A DNA stretch of 64,000 bases, from positions 62,001 to 126,000 of the forward strand of contig JAURVB010012621.1 of the NCBI GenBank assembly GCA_033002965.1, written 5' to 3'. The stretch's first letter is position 1. Every line of letters starts with the position of its first letter. Position numbers and translations under genes: made by a program. Of this stretch, positions 23,717 to 35,195 are shown piece after piece. The notes under the pieces were generated by a model that saw only the letters and a program-made list of their open reading frames with translations, ran no database searches and was not told the DNA's origin. The stretch comes from Piper betle. Lineage: Eukaryota > Streptophyta > Magnoliopsida > Piperales > Piperaceae.

Positions 23717-25214
23717 ATGGCGTTTAGAAGAACACGCCGGCTCCTCGGCTGGCCGCGTGCAAGCTCGCGGCGCCATTCGGGCCCCGGGCTCCTCCGCCGG
23801 CCGTTTCCAGCGCCGTCGGAGGCTGTCAGGGAGGGGGTCCGGGAGATCAATGGGGAGAAGTGGAGGTTCGACGGCCTTGTCCGGCAGGGCGCCGGCGTGC
23901 CGGCGCTTGCAGACCGAGACGAGGGCTGCGCTGCGTACAGGGAGTTTGTGGAGAGGTGGCGGAACTGCTGGAGAGGTCCGGCGATGTCCTCGCCGTCGGC
24001 GATCTCGTCCTCCTTCATCCCGATCTGGTGATTTGGATATTTCGGTTAATCAGATCATTAAATTGTTTTCATATTGGCAACTTTTTTGCTGATACCTGAT
24101 CTTGATCATATGTTGTTGGTTAATCCCTCCTAAAAACGCTTATGAATCTGCAAATCACACATACACAAGAAAAACCAAGCGAGAAATGGAAAACGAAAAA
24201 TGGCTTGTTTCTTTTTTATTGTGCTGTTTTATTGTTTCATGTTATGATTTTGATTGGATTTTTCTTCTTTAGGACGGGCGAAAGCTTGTGTTGTAAATGA
24301 GACAGTCGCCTCGCTTTCAATGGTCACCGCCGCTCCAAAACTGACCTTTTTTTACACTAATTTCATCTCGTTTCCAATCCAAACTTTGTAAGCAAGAAAA
24401 CGACTCTGAAATACGGATTGTAGCAAGTTTTGGACATAATCAGGAGAACAGGAGCAGAAGGCTGGCGTTCAAAGTCTGGGTCTTTGTAGATGCTACCAGG
24501 ATCATTATTGGATGTCGTAGCCGTGCACGAGTTGTTATGATTGGACTAGACGAGAGGACAGGACACAGTTGACGTACACAACAACTTAAACTACAACGAT
24601 GGTCAACGTTTTGATTTCACCACGATATTTGGGGTTCTTAATTCAATGAAATAAAAGGTCGTTGACTATCAAAATTAACGAAAAACATATTAAAAGAAAG
24701 GGTTTTTTGTTTGAATGACAGTATTGAGCTTTCCTTTTTTTCATGCGGACGCCAGGTTGGTGTAAATGTATGATCAAATCAAGGACAACTGCATGTCATG
24801 TGTAATGTTTTGTAGAGTGTTACAACTTCTGACATTGGAAATGCGGGTGATCAAAGCAATGGAGAAGGTTATTCCGGCGGCCTTCCGGCCGACGACCCAA
24901 GATGGGCCGAGCTGGCGGAGATCGAGAAGGAGAAGGCCCAAATCGATAAAAACAGAGGCCCAGGTTAGGAGGGAGTTATGGGCCGGGCTGAGTTTTCACG
25001 TGGCCCAAACGGCTGGTTTTATGCGGCTCACGTTTTGGGAGCTCTCTTCATGGCTGGCTACGCCGCCTTCCTCCTTGGAGGGCTTCTTCAGGCCCGACTC
25101 GACTCGACTCGACTCGATACCCGGCACCGCCGCCTCATGAAGCGGCGTAAATTTGACTGCAGGAGATTCGATGAGCTCCGACGAGGGCAAGATGTAATGA
25201 CTAAGAACCACTAA
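23717..25214 (+). pseudogene. Mitochondrial calcium uniporter (MCU) family pseudogene
   Basis: Plant MCU proteins are inner-membrane Ca2+ channels whose DVME-type motif between two membrane helices forms the selectivity filter. Here the order of family blocks is preserved but the frame changes repeatedly. Exon 1 (23717 to about 24027) has an Arg-rich transit-like start, GEKWRFDGL and YREFVE (23936-23953). Near 23950 it shifts frame to EVAELLERSGDVLAVGDLV and HPDLV, followed by a GTGATT donor. Exon 2 (about 24816 on, after TTTTGTAG) has VIKAMEKVI, then in another frame DDPRWAELAEIEKEKAQID (24891 on), then back to QVRRELWAGL and GFMRLTFWELS. GYAAFLL (25056-25076), SLEGFF and LMKRRKFDCRRFDELRR alternate frames. 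WELS runs directly towards the second helix; the filter residues are deleted. At least four frame changes plus this loss make function impossible. Confidence 0.88.
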
Positions 25215-27987
25215 AAAACAATTGATTAGCAAAAAAGTCTTGTACATGAATGTAAGGCACGTAATTGCAAATTGGGGAGTGTGGCTAAAGTTTGTATAAT
25301 GGAGTGTTGATTTAGGGTTTCGATTCGATGGGACAAATTTGATTCGCCCTCCTGCGATGATATGTTGTGGCCAAATTGCAATTCATCTGCGTGATATATG
25401 TAGATATATGTTCCCACATTTGTTCGCGTTATGCCTCGTTTAAATCGAGGTGAAAAGATTCTCACAGCAAAGTTTACTCACCAGGTATGTTAGCAGAAGT
25501 TAGGACTGGAGTTGTAGTTGCATTCTAAAGCTTCGACTTAGGGAATCGTTAGCATTCTGTAGAGGAGCCAAGAACTCTGCTCAGGTATATTTAACTAAGC
25601 AATCAACTTGGGGACAGATCAAAAAGTGACTTCGGAGACAAAGAAAAATACGAAAAAGTTTTATAGTCATATTTGTTGTGTTGTCCATTCTCCTTAAATA
25701 TTACATGAAATTGTAACCTTATTGTGAACAAAAATTAAGATTTTGCTTTGTTGAAATGAATAAAAACAACTTCATATGATTTTTTTCTTTGGGTTTTGGG
25801 TTTTGAAGAAAAAATGTAACAAAAAAATAAAAGAAAAATTGTGTGGATTGAATAAAGTAAATAATTTGTTGAGATTCGTTTATAATTTATTATTCTCTAT
25901 TTTCTTTAGTTGTAAATAATACTAATTTTAAAGAAATTATAATAAATTGATATAAAAGAGTTTATTTTCCTATGAATATGTTCTGTAGAAGTTATAATAT
26001 AATGAATTTTATCGGGTCATATGCCTTGTGATTTTTCTTAAATTTTAAATTTTATATGTAAAATTTAGTTTGTCTATATTAAAAGGTATTTCTTTTCGGA
26101 TTAATTTGGTACATTTATTTTGTTTAATAATTTTTATCTTTTTTAGTTGAAATGAGGATTTGTTTTAATTAATCCCAACAATATTAACTAGGCATCTTAC
26201 TCTGCATTGAAAAAATATTGATCCTCGGAAGATTTCGGAGTAAAGAATAGACATTGTGTGGCATGTATTTGAGAGAGAGAACGGTATTGAAAAAGATGAC
26301 AAAGAGGTTTGCTCGACATTTGGTGGCTGTGAAACAATAGAATATGATCCCCACGTCGATCTGGGTTGACACTTCGTTATAAAATAGTAGTTAGCACATC
26401 ACCACCAGCAATTGTATACCATATTTCTTGCTGGCTCCCTCCTTCGTTCAACGATTTTGCAGAAATCAACAACATTAAAATAAATCTCGTCCACATTAAT
26501 CAAAAGCTTAGGTCATCATCCGTCCTCCAACATTCTTATCGTGAGTTAGACTTGTAGTAAAAAAAGTGGCTGCCAAACAGAACCTTCACCTCACTAATTA
26601 TCTCTAAGATATCTTTGAGGCACAATCAACATCCAATGTGAAAGAACTATGACTTTCATGTTTGCATTTGAAGAACTAAAAAGTGAAGACCATTTGCCAA
26701 TGCTAGCGTCACCATCGTACATTCATGGGCTCGGTTGAACGTAGGCCCTTCTCTCTCAGTCGAGCATGTGGGTCTGTCTGACTCTGGTATCCTGAATAAC
26801 CTTTTCTTCCATCTCAATCTTACAGCCGATTTCGTTCCCAATCTTAGCTAACGTTGTCGTCTTCTGATGTTAATACATATATTGAAATGTGTATGATCTG
26901 TATCCCAAATCCAAGTGAGTGTGGTAGGAAAAGTTGCTAAACCTATCCAATAAGAGGAATGGCTGATCCACTGGCGAGGGAAATAAGATAGAATATTGAT
27001 TCAAGAAGTCTTCTGGGTTTTCTTCAACCATTTGCCTCTTCCCTTCAATTTGGAAATTGGTATTGTATACCAACTCCAACGTCCAGTCCCTTCCATTGGC
27101 TTGCCCACTTTTGGTTCTTTGAAATCAAAACTTGCCCGACTCAGATTGAATACACAATGGTCATACTTTTCATTAAACAACGAGGTAATGATGGAAGGCG
27201 TGGAGCGAAAGCTTATGATATTGTTCTTTCCGAATTGATGCTCAACTCGTTAGCTACTTGGCTTGGAGGTTCCTATAATTTATCCCTTTTCATGACATTG
27301 AAATGAAAGGCCACAAGAATCTGATGTCAGATTGTTATATTGAATAACTGGGCAACATACTTGACAGGGCATGAATAATTTCAACCTCTCTCTCTCTGTA
27401 TATAAGCTCATTTCATCGTTCTCTACATTATATCCAAAATAGCAGCAACATGGCCTTTGCATGGAAAGCAAAAAAAATTGGATGCAGTGGTGAAGTAGAA
27501 AAAAATTATTTACGCCTTCTCAAGTAAGAGATAATATGAAATTTTAATTTGACATTTAAATCGATGTAGAGACGCAAAAAAAAAGCCAGGACAGTTTTAG
27601 GCTTCATCTGCTAGTTATAATAATATAGTGATTTGTCGAAGGAACTCCTTTTCTTTTGTTAATAATGTTTAACTCTCTGTAAATCTTTGATTAAGTGAGC
27701 ACGAGTTAATTGCTAATTCATTGATTTGCATAAGTGTAACTGTTTAGACATGGAACAGAGTAAACTTACACAAATCTGTATGATTTTAAATAATAACACA
27801 ATAATCGTTTACAAAAACGAGATTCGATTTCAAGCATCGTTATTCATGTGTTGTGTGCATCAACAGCACGTCATTATTCTCGGTTAATGTGATTTACATG
27901 AATGCTCATAAATAAAAATTAATTTTGATGGAGATTACAAACGCTGGAGAGTTATAAAACCTTGGAATCATGAAATGTTAGTTGTAA
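25215..27987. other. Intergenic, no recognised gene
   Basis: 25215-26170 is mostly AT-rich. 26170-27480 has more even composition and short open frames on both strands (for example 26870-27079 minus and 26996-27238 plus). It could be the remains of a gene, but no motif or splice-linked chain was recognisable. A CTCTCTCTCTCT run is at about 27390. Confidence 0.4.
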
Positions 27988-28905
27988 TCATGGTTGCATG
28001 AATCGGAATTGGAATCGGAATCGGTTTTTCCGTGAATCGGAATCGGAATCGGAATCGGTCTGAATCGGCCAGGAATCGGTTTTGTTGAATCGGTCTAAAT
28101 TAATTTAATCGGTCATATATAATAATTTGACAATTTATAATATAAATATATTAAAATTGGATATTGATGTTATTTTGATATTATTCTGTGTATTATAATT
28201 TATGATATTTTTAAATATTTTTTAAGATTTTTTTTAATTATTTAGAATTAATTATTATTTTTGACTCGAGTTAGACTCGAGTCAACTTTTAATTACGAGA
28301 ATGCCACTCTTTACCCCCCGCCGCCGCCGCCGGCCCGGTCGGCGGCGAGTCTCGCGGCGGCGATGTCGGAGGATGTCGGCAGCCCGGTCGGACGAACAGG
28401 CGGCGGTCGGACGGCAAATTCGCGGCGGAATCGCGGCGCTCGCGTCGGCCGGCGGAACCCGAGTTCGGGCGGCGGTCGCAACGCTGCGGCGGAATCGTGG
28501 CGGAGGGCGGAGCTGAGGTCGGAGTCGGGCGGCGGTGGCCTGGTCGGACGGAGGACGGCCGAGGGAGGACGGCGCAAGCGCGGCGGAGCGAAGGTCGGAG
28601 TCGGGCGGCGGAATCGGGGGAGGGTTTGATTTAGGTTTTTAAATCCAAATTACCATTTTACCCATGCTTAAATAATTTAATAAAAATTATACCTAGGGTA
28701 TTTTGGTAATTTCATAAAAAAACCGATTCCGATTTAAATCGGCCGATTCCGATTCCGAGTTAAATCGGTCGGAATCGGCCGAAACGGGCCGATTCACGAC
28801 CCGATTCGGGGCCGACCGAGTCGGCCCCGAAATCGGATCGGCGCGACGCCGATCCGATTTAAATCGGCCAATTCCGCACGGAATCGGCCGATTCGTGCAA
28901 CCATG
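27988..28905. mobile_element. Foldback element with AATCGG-repeat arms enclosing LTR-related and GC-rich DNA
   Basis: Terminal inverted repeats are CATGGTTGCATGAATCGG (from 27989) and its complement CCGATTCGTGCAACCATG (ending 28905), with one mismatch. Identical GTTGTAA lies outside both ends (27981-27987 and 28906-28912), a candidate 7-bp target duplication. The left arm contains many AATCGG repeats (28007-28090); the right arm has CCGATT/AATCGG repeats (28720-28895). Between them, 28140-28310 resembles the LTR family's ATTTTTGACTCGAGT...AATTACGA...TGCCACT block (compare 60805-60864), followed by a CGG-rich block (28317-28620). No transposase is present. Confidence 0.75.
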
Positions 28906-29433
28906 GTTGTAACGAGAGAATTCATTTATTGACATGTTTTATGTTTTTTCTGTAGTTTTTTCATAACATAGCAGAGACCTAAGCTCCAAAATATTTTACA
29001 AAAAGTGATTATTCCTGGTTAAAAACAAATTAGTGGAATTGAACAGACTAATTACTTAATTAATTTTTGATTATATTCAAATAAAATAAATTAATATTTA
29101 ATAAAAAAAATAAAAAAGCAGGTGACCACCTCCCCCAATCTCTCCAACCACATTTCCTCCAAATCAAAAGCAACCAACTTCTGTCCTTCTCCACACAACT
29201 TCACTCAACTTCCCAAAGCTCGCCGCCGCCGCCGACGCCGACGCCGACGCCGACGGCGACGACCTCTTCTTCCCTACTCATTCCGGCGGCCGCCGGCGAA
29301 GCGGAAACCGGCGGCGCTGCGGGACGGTCCCCCTGGAGCGGCGGCGAGGAGGATGGGCGCGGGGCGGATCCGGGGCCGGCCGGCGGTGTGATGGGAGCGG
29401 CTGTGCTGGGCGGCCGCCCCGTTCGTAGATCGG
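28906..29433 (+). promoter_or_regulatory. 5' flank and leader of the M8 peptidase gene
   Basis: AT-rich to about 29115, then a C-rich leader-like stretch. A CGCCGCCGC/GACGCC repeat run lies at 29221-29262. The GCC repeats and lack of a credible frame joined to exon 2 argue that 29122-29391 is untranslated. Confidence 0.4.
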
Positions 29434-32400
29434 ATGATGGAGAGGAAGGCCTGCGGTTGGAGACGGTGCAAGGACGGATTCTGGACTCGCCGGCTGCTGC
29501 TCGCGGTCGCTTTTGAGGTGTTTGCGCTGTGATTAATGCGGGGTTTCCCTTCTCTTGTGTCTCTGGTTGCTCATTTTGGGTTGGGGGTGGTGAAAGGTGG
29601 GAGCTTGCTGCGTTTTGTGGGTAGTCTTGTGGCGCATGCATGGTTTTTTGGGGCGTTCGTTGGCACTTTGCTGGTGTTGTCGTTGGAGATTGTTGTGGCT
29701 TTGGCTTTGCATTTGTGTTCTGATCTCGCTGTTATGTTTTGTTGGGGGTGGAGACATGGATTTCAGCTTCCTTGTTTTGTTTTGAGTGCCTGCGACTCGA
29801 TGTTTGTTTGCTACTTAATCACTCTTTGTAGTTAGGACCTAAAAAAAGTGAGCTTTGTGAACGCTTTGATACTGGAATTTAGTGGAATGGAACTCTGTTT
29901 TAGCTCTGCATTTTGTTGGTCATAATGTCTTCTCTCCATGTTGGAGATGTTGTTAGAATCTTTCCAATGTGTTTCTTTGAGGTTCATTCTAGGTGCAAAT
30001 GTTAGCTACTTCTGCATCCAGTTGATAGTTCAACTAGAAGAAGACAAAACACAGCATTTTTTTATATAATTTTGCTGGTACAAATTAAGGTTATTTTATT
30101 TGTATTTGTCCGTAATAACGTTATAATCTTTGGAGTAATGATGTTTTTTCTGCTATTACAGATCTTGTTAGTCATCTCATCTGAAGGTGGCAGCACAATA
30201 TCATCTGAAATTGAGCCTCGTTCTCACACTTCAAAACAAGGGGATAAGGATGTTCTTTCTCATTCCTGTATTCATGACGAGATACTTGATCAAAGAAGTC
30301 GCCCTGGTCGCCAGGTCTACTCTGTGACACCGCAGCTTTATAAGGAGCTTGACCCTTCAAGGGGTTTTCATAGAAGGGGAAGATCTTTGCTTGGAATTTC
30401 CCAACAGTTGGAGCCTCAAAGGCAGACAAAACAGCCTATTAGGATTTATTTAAATTATGACGCGGTTGGGCATTCACCAGATAGAGATTGTAGAAATGTT
30501 GGAGACATTGTCAAGGTAGGATGAGTTTTTACAACTATGAGATAGATGGTTCTCAAAACTGCTATATATAATTATAAAGACTATGCATTCTCAAACTACT
30601 ATGTGTACCTTGTGTTTTAAAGTTTTATTTTATCATCTTTCTTTTTCATTTCAGCTTGGAGAACCTCCTGTGAGTTTAGTCCCTGGATCACCTGCCTGTG
30701 GCCCTCACGGGGATCCTCCTTTGTTTGGAGATTGCTGGTACAACTGCACTTTTGAAGATATCTCTGACGAGGACAAGGAACAAAGACTTCGGAAGGTTTT
30801 ACTTTCACTAACTTACCTCATTTATCCCATTTAGAAAATTTTTCTTTTGAAGCTTTCAACAGGGTACGGCTTAAAAACAAGTGGCATGTGCTAGTTAAAA
30901 GGTCTTTATGTTAAACATGGTAGTGAATATAATTCTTATTGGCTGTATATGAATCATGAATTTTCACCATTTTGCAGGCTCTTGGCAGGACAGCAGATTG
31001 GTTCAAAAGAGCTTTATCTGTGGAACCTGTAAAAGGGAACTTGCGGTTGAGTGGATATTCTGCTTGTGGCCAGGATGGTGGAGTGCAACTTCCGCATGAA
31101 TATATTGAAGGTTAGCTTTTAGTCACATTTTTTAATGAATGGTGATGTTTCACTTCTCATTGTTGTATACAATTTCTAATGAACATGAATTTTTTGGGTA
31201 ATGACATTGTTCAGATGGAGTTTCTGATGCGGATCTAGTTCTTTTGGTAACTACAAGGCCTACCACTGGCAATACTCTTGCATGGGCTGTAGCTTGTGAG
31301 CGAGACCAATGGGGTCGTGCCATTGCTGGTATCTTTCTGGCTTATATCTCTCTTCTGTTTGGCTTTTGTTCTAATTTATTCGAATACTAACTGATGGATT
31401 GACTTACTCCTGTTATAGGACATGTGAATGTTGCTCCCCGCCACTTAACAGCAGAAGCTGAAACTTTACTTTCTGCCACTTTGATCCATGAGGTTGCATT
31501 GTCCTCTTTTTCTTGGAATAATCAGGTTGGCGTATGCCATTCATATTTATTGTTTAGAAGTTCTTTCTTGCAGGTTATGCATGTTTTGGGTTTTGATCCT
31601 CATGCCTTTGCACATTTTCGAGATGAGAGGAAGCGAAGACGAAATCAGGTAATTGCTGTTGATCTGATCTTTAGCCCAAAAAGGGTGGGTGTCGACAACT
31701 TCATTAAATATTAATGCTTTTATCCATTATAGGAGGTTGGCTGAATCTGCCTTATTTTGTTTTCTTTCTTTCTTCTGGTTATAGATAACAGCACAAAGCA
31801 TGGATGAAAAGCTTGGACGGATGGTGACTCGTGTGGTCCTACCACGTGTCATCATGCAATCAAGATACCACTATGGGGTGGGTTCCAAGTACCAGACTTG
31901 CTTTGAGATTTTTATTTAGCTTCTTAAACTACGGTGTCTTGGTTTTATGGATATTTGACCATTAGTCTACCTGACAGGCCTTCTCAGAGAACTTTACTGG
32001 GTTGGAGTTGGAAGATGGAGGTGGTCGGGGCACATCAGGTATGACTTGTTGCTTGTTATTAATCTTGCTGGCTAATCTACATGGTTAATCTTTTTCCTCA
32101 TTCGTTGCTGCTAATCATACAGGGTCTCACTGGGAGAAAAGGCTTCTAATGAATGAGATTATGACAGGGTCAGTTGATACGAGATCAGTAGTATCAAAAA
32201 TGACCCTGGCTTTATTAGAGGATAGTGGCTGGTATCATGCTAATTACAGTATGGCTGACCATCTTGACTGGGGCCGCAACCAAGGAACAGATTTTGTTAC
32301 TTCTCCTTGCAACCAATGGAAGGGGGCTTACCGTTGCAATACTAGCCAGTTGTCTGGTTGTACATATAACAGAGAAGCAGAAGGGTACTGCCCTATTGTA

Positions 32401-34347
32401 TGTTATAGTGCAGACCTGCCTCAGTGGGCTCGATATTTTCCACAGGCTAACAAAGGTATTTTAATTTATGAACTATTATAGTCAAAGCAAGATGGCGTCA
32501 TTGGGTTATATATTTACTCTTGTTGTGTTTGATATAGGTGGGCAATCCTCATTAGCGGATTACTGTACCTATTTTGTGGCATACTCAGATGGGTCATGCA
32601 CAGATATGAATAGTGCAAGACCTCCTGACCGAATGTTGGGGGAAGTGCGAGGAAGTAACTCTAGGTGTGCATAGGGCCTTCTTGTTAATGAAATCTTATT
32701 TGTGACATTAATCCATTAAGTTATGGTGGCTCATATTTTTGTGATCCATCATATTGCAGGTGTATGTCTTCATCTTTAGTTCGTACAGGATTTGTCCGGG
32801 GATCCACAACTCAAGGAAATGGCTGCTACCAGCATAGATGTGTAAACAACACGTTGGAGGTATAGCTTTACATGCTCTCCTCCTCCAGTGGTACTAGGTC
32901 AATGGGGCTTGACCATGAACTCTTTGTATCCAATTGGTTCGGGCCTGCATTATATCCTAGTTCAAGTCATATAATTTCATATTTCTAACAAATTGTCTAA
33001 GCTATTTTTTCTAACTTATCTATGTATAAGAGAGTTTTTAAGGTATGAATCTACTGCTGTTTAGGTGGCAGTTGATGGGATGTGGAAAGCTTGCCCTGAA
33101 GTTGGTGGTTCTGTGCAGTTCCCTGGCTTCAATGGTACTGATCTAGGTTTAGTAATGTTTATGCTTACACTTCAAAACTATTCCCTCTTTTTTCTGGATT
33201 AACTAGCTCATCTTTTTTTATAGGTGAGTTGATTTGCCCTGCTTATTATGAGTTATGTGGCCCTGTCCCTGTCCCACTGTCTGGGCAATGCCCCAATTCT
33301 TGCAACTTCAATGGGGATTGTATTGAAGGAAGGTGTCATTGTTTCCTTGGTTTTGATGGCCATGATTGCAGTCACCGTAAGTCAGCAACAGATGTACTTA
33401 TCCAATGTCCAAATCTTCCTTACCACATGTTTGTTGCACTTGATGTCCACAACTAGGACTCTGATCCTTCTTTTGGTTACTGTCACCAGGCTCATGTCCA
33501 AATGACTGCAGCGGGCATGGAATGTGTAATTCAAATGGGATCTGCGAGTGCAAAAATGGCCATACAGGTGTTGACTGCTCAACAGGTGTGGGCCTATGTA
33601 CATTGGTTGTATTACTGTGAATATACTTCAGGTTTTATCTTGCAAATCTGATTCCAGTCAGAATTCTACTTGTGGCAGCTGTTTGTGACGAGCAGTGTAG
33701 TTTGCATGGTGGAGTTTGTGATAATGGTGTATGTGAATTCCGTTGTTCGGACTATGCTGGCTACACTTGTCAAAACAGTTCCGGTCTGTTTCCAAGCCTT
33801 TCCATTTGTGGGGATGTTCTGGTAAGAGATGCAGATGGCCAACATTGTGCTCCGAGTGAACCTAGCATACTCCAGCAGCTGGAAGCAGCAGTTGTTATGC
33901 CAAACTACAACAGGTTGATACCTGGGGGCCGGAGTTTGTTTAGCATCATTGATCATGGATACTGTGCTGCAGCTGCGAAGCGGCTTGCCTGTTGGGTAAT
34001 CTACTCTGTTCCATTTGTTTTATGTTGGAATTTCGTTCAAGTGAAATCTCCTTTGTGGTCTTACTAACTTCATAAAACTTATGATCAGCTGCTAACATGA
34101 ACTTGTATGCATATTTCTGCATTATATTTACCAGATATCCATACAGAGGTGCGACCGCGTTGGGGATAACAGGCTCCGCGTGTGCCATTCCGCTTGTAGA
34201 TCTTACAATGCTGCTTGTGGAGCTGGCCTTGATTGTTCTGACCAGACTCTCTTCAGTGGTGAGGAAGAAGGTGAAGGACAATGTACAGGCTTTGGGGAGA
34301 CCCGACCATGGTGGCTGCGGGGAATCAAGCGCCTCTACTGGTTGTAG
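29434..34347 (+). CDS. Leishmanolysin-like zinc metallopeptidase (family M8), 17 exons
   Basis: Exons: 29434-29517, 30162-30515, 30655-30795, 30978-31110, 31215-31328, 31419-31492, 31574-31648, 31785-31877, 31978-32038, 32123-32455, 32538-32664, 32760-32859, 33065-33134, 33224-33376, 33490-33585, 33679-33995 and 34135-34347. They total 2538 nt, or 845 residues, with all phases consistent. A signal-anchor-like hydrophobic N-terminus ([16 protein letters not shown]) spans exons 1 and 2. The zinc site is HEVMH (299-303), followed by VLGFD. A third ligand is probably His379 in SHWEKR, with Met390 of NEIMTG as Met-turn, 11 residues on as in leishmanolysin. A Cys-rich tail with three EGF-like units ([34 protein letters not shown]) follows. 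Family members are secreted or membrane-bound endopeptidases related to animal invadolysin; the plant substrate is unknown. No defect is seen. Confidence 0.96.
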
Positions 34348-34660
34348 TGTAGTGTAGTGTAAACCCCATGTAAATTAGTGTTTTGCATTTTTTTTCTCTT
34401 ATTAGTTTTTTCTAGATGTTATTGTTGCCCCCGTACCCATTATCCTCTAAGAAGCAAGGATGGTGGTTATTGTTGTTAGCTACTTTGGACTTTGCAAAAA
34501 TATGAAGTCCAAACAAGGAAGAAAAAAGATAGCATGTGTAAACAAGGCTGTGCCAAATGTTTAGATCAGAAAGGAAATGAAAATGAGAGGCAAAAGCCTC
34601 TTTTTATCCAATTTTTACCTTTTCTAAGTTGTGGTAGAATTCTACGAGATGTGTAACGAG
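34348..34660 (+). other. 3' flank of the M8 peptidase gene
   Basis: TGTAGTGTAGTGTAAACC follows the stop. Composition is that of a 3' untranslated region with T-runs; I cannot place the cleavage site. Confidence 0.4.
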
Positions 34661-34664
34661 CCAT

Positions 34665-34945
34665 AGCTTATGTTGGTACTCGATTTGAATAATTTAAATT
34701 TTATTTGAATTTAATTAAAAAATAAATGATTTTTAAATATAATATTTAAAATTAATTTAAATATTTTTTATATTGTTTGAATTTAATTTAAATTTAAATA
34801 TACTTGAATTATTTAATTTAAAATAATTCAAAATTAACTCGTTTGAGGGCTCGAAATCAACTTATTTGAGAATTTAAAATTAGTTTGATTATAAGGTCGA
34901 AAATAACTCTGGAGATGGTTCACTCAATTAATAGCCCTACCAATA
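34665..34945. repeat. AT-rich dispersed repeat, copy downstream of the eS1 pseudogene
   Basis: It runs from about ACGAGCCATAGC (34657) through A/T-rich TTTAAATTT-type sequence to GGTTCACTCAATTAATAGCC (34917-34936). The end resembles that of the copy at 37300-37620, and the whole resembles 14690-15195. Confidence 0.55.
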
Positions 34946-35195
34946 ATAATAAAAAATCGCATAAATTCAACAATATCAATGATACTTCACCGGTTACAAG
35001 ATGTTTGTTCAACTTGTTCATCTTAGCTAGAGCTAGAGCACACAGCCTACTACAAAAACATGCCCTATCTACTTTTCTTATAAAGCAAACGAACAAAAAT
35101 TTGGCAACAAAGCAGATTTGTCTAGCGAAGGCTTGAAAATAAAAAATGGCAAGGTAAGACAAATGAAATATAGTTCCACGTATCTGCAAAAGCAT

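Noticed and set aside
26870..27238. Opposing open frames that might be a gene fragment
   Set aside because: No family recognised, no splice-linked extension, and both strands equally open.
29536..29835. 99-codon hydrophobic open frame
   Set aside because: It lies in intron 1 of the M8 peptidase gene and does not join either exon in frame.
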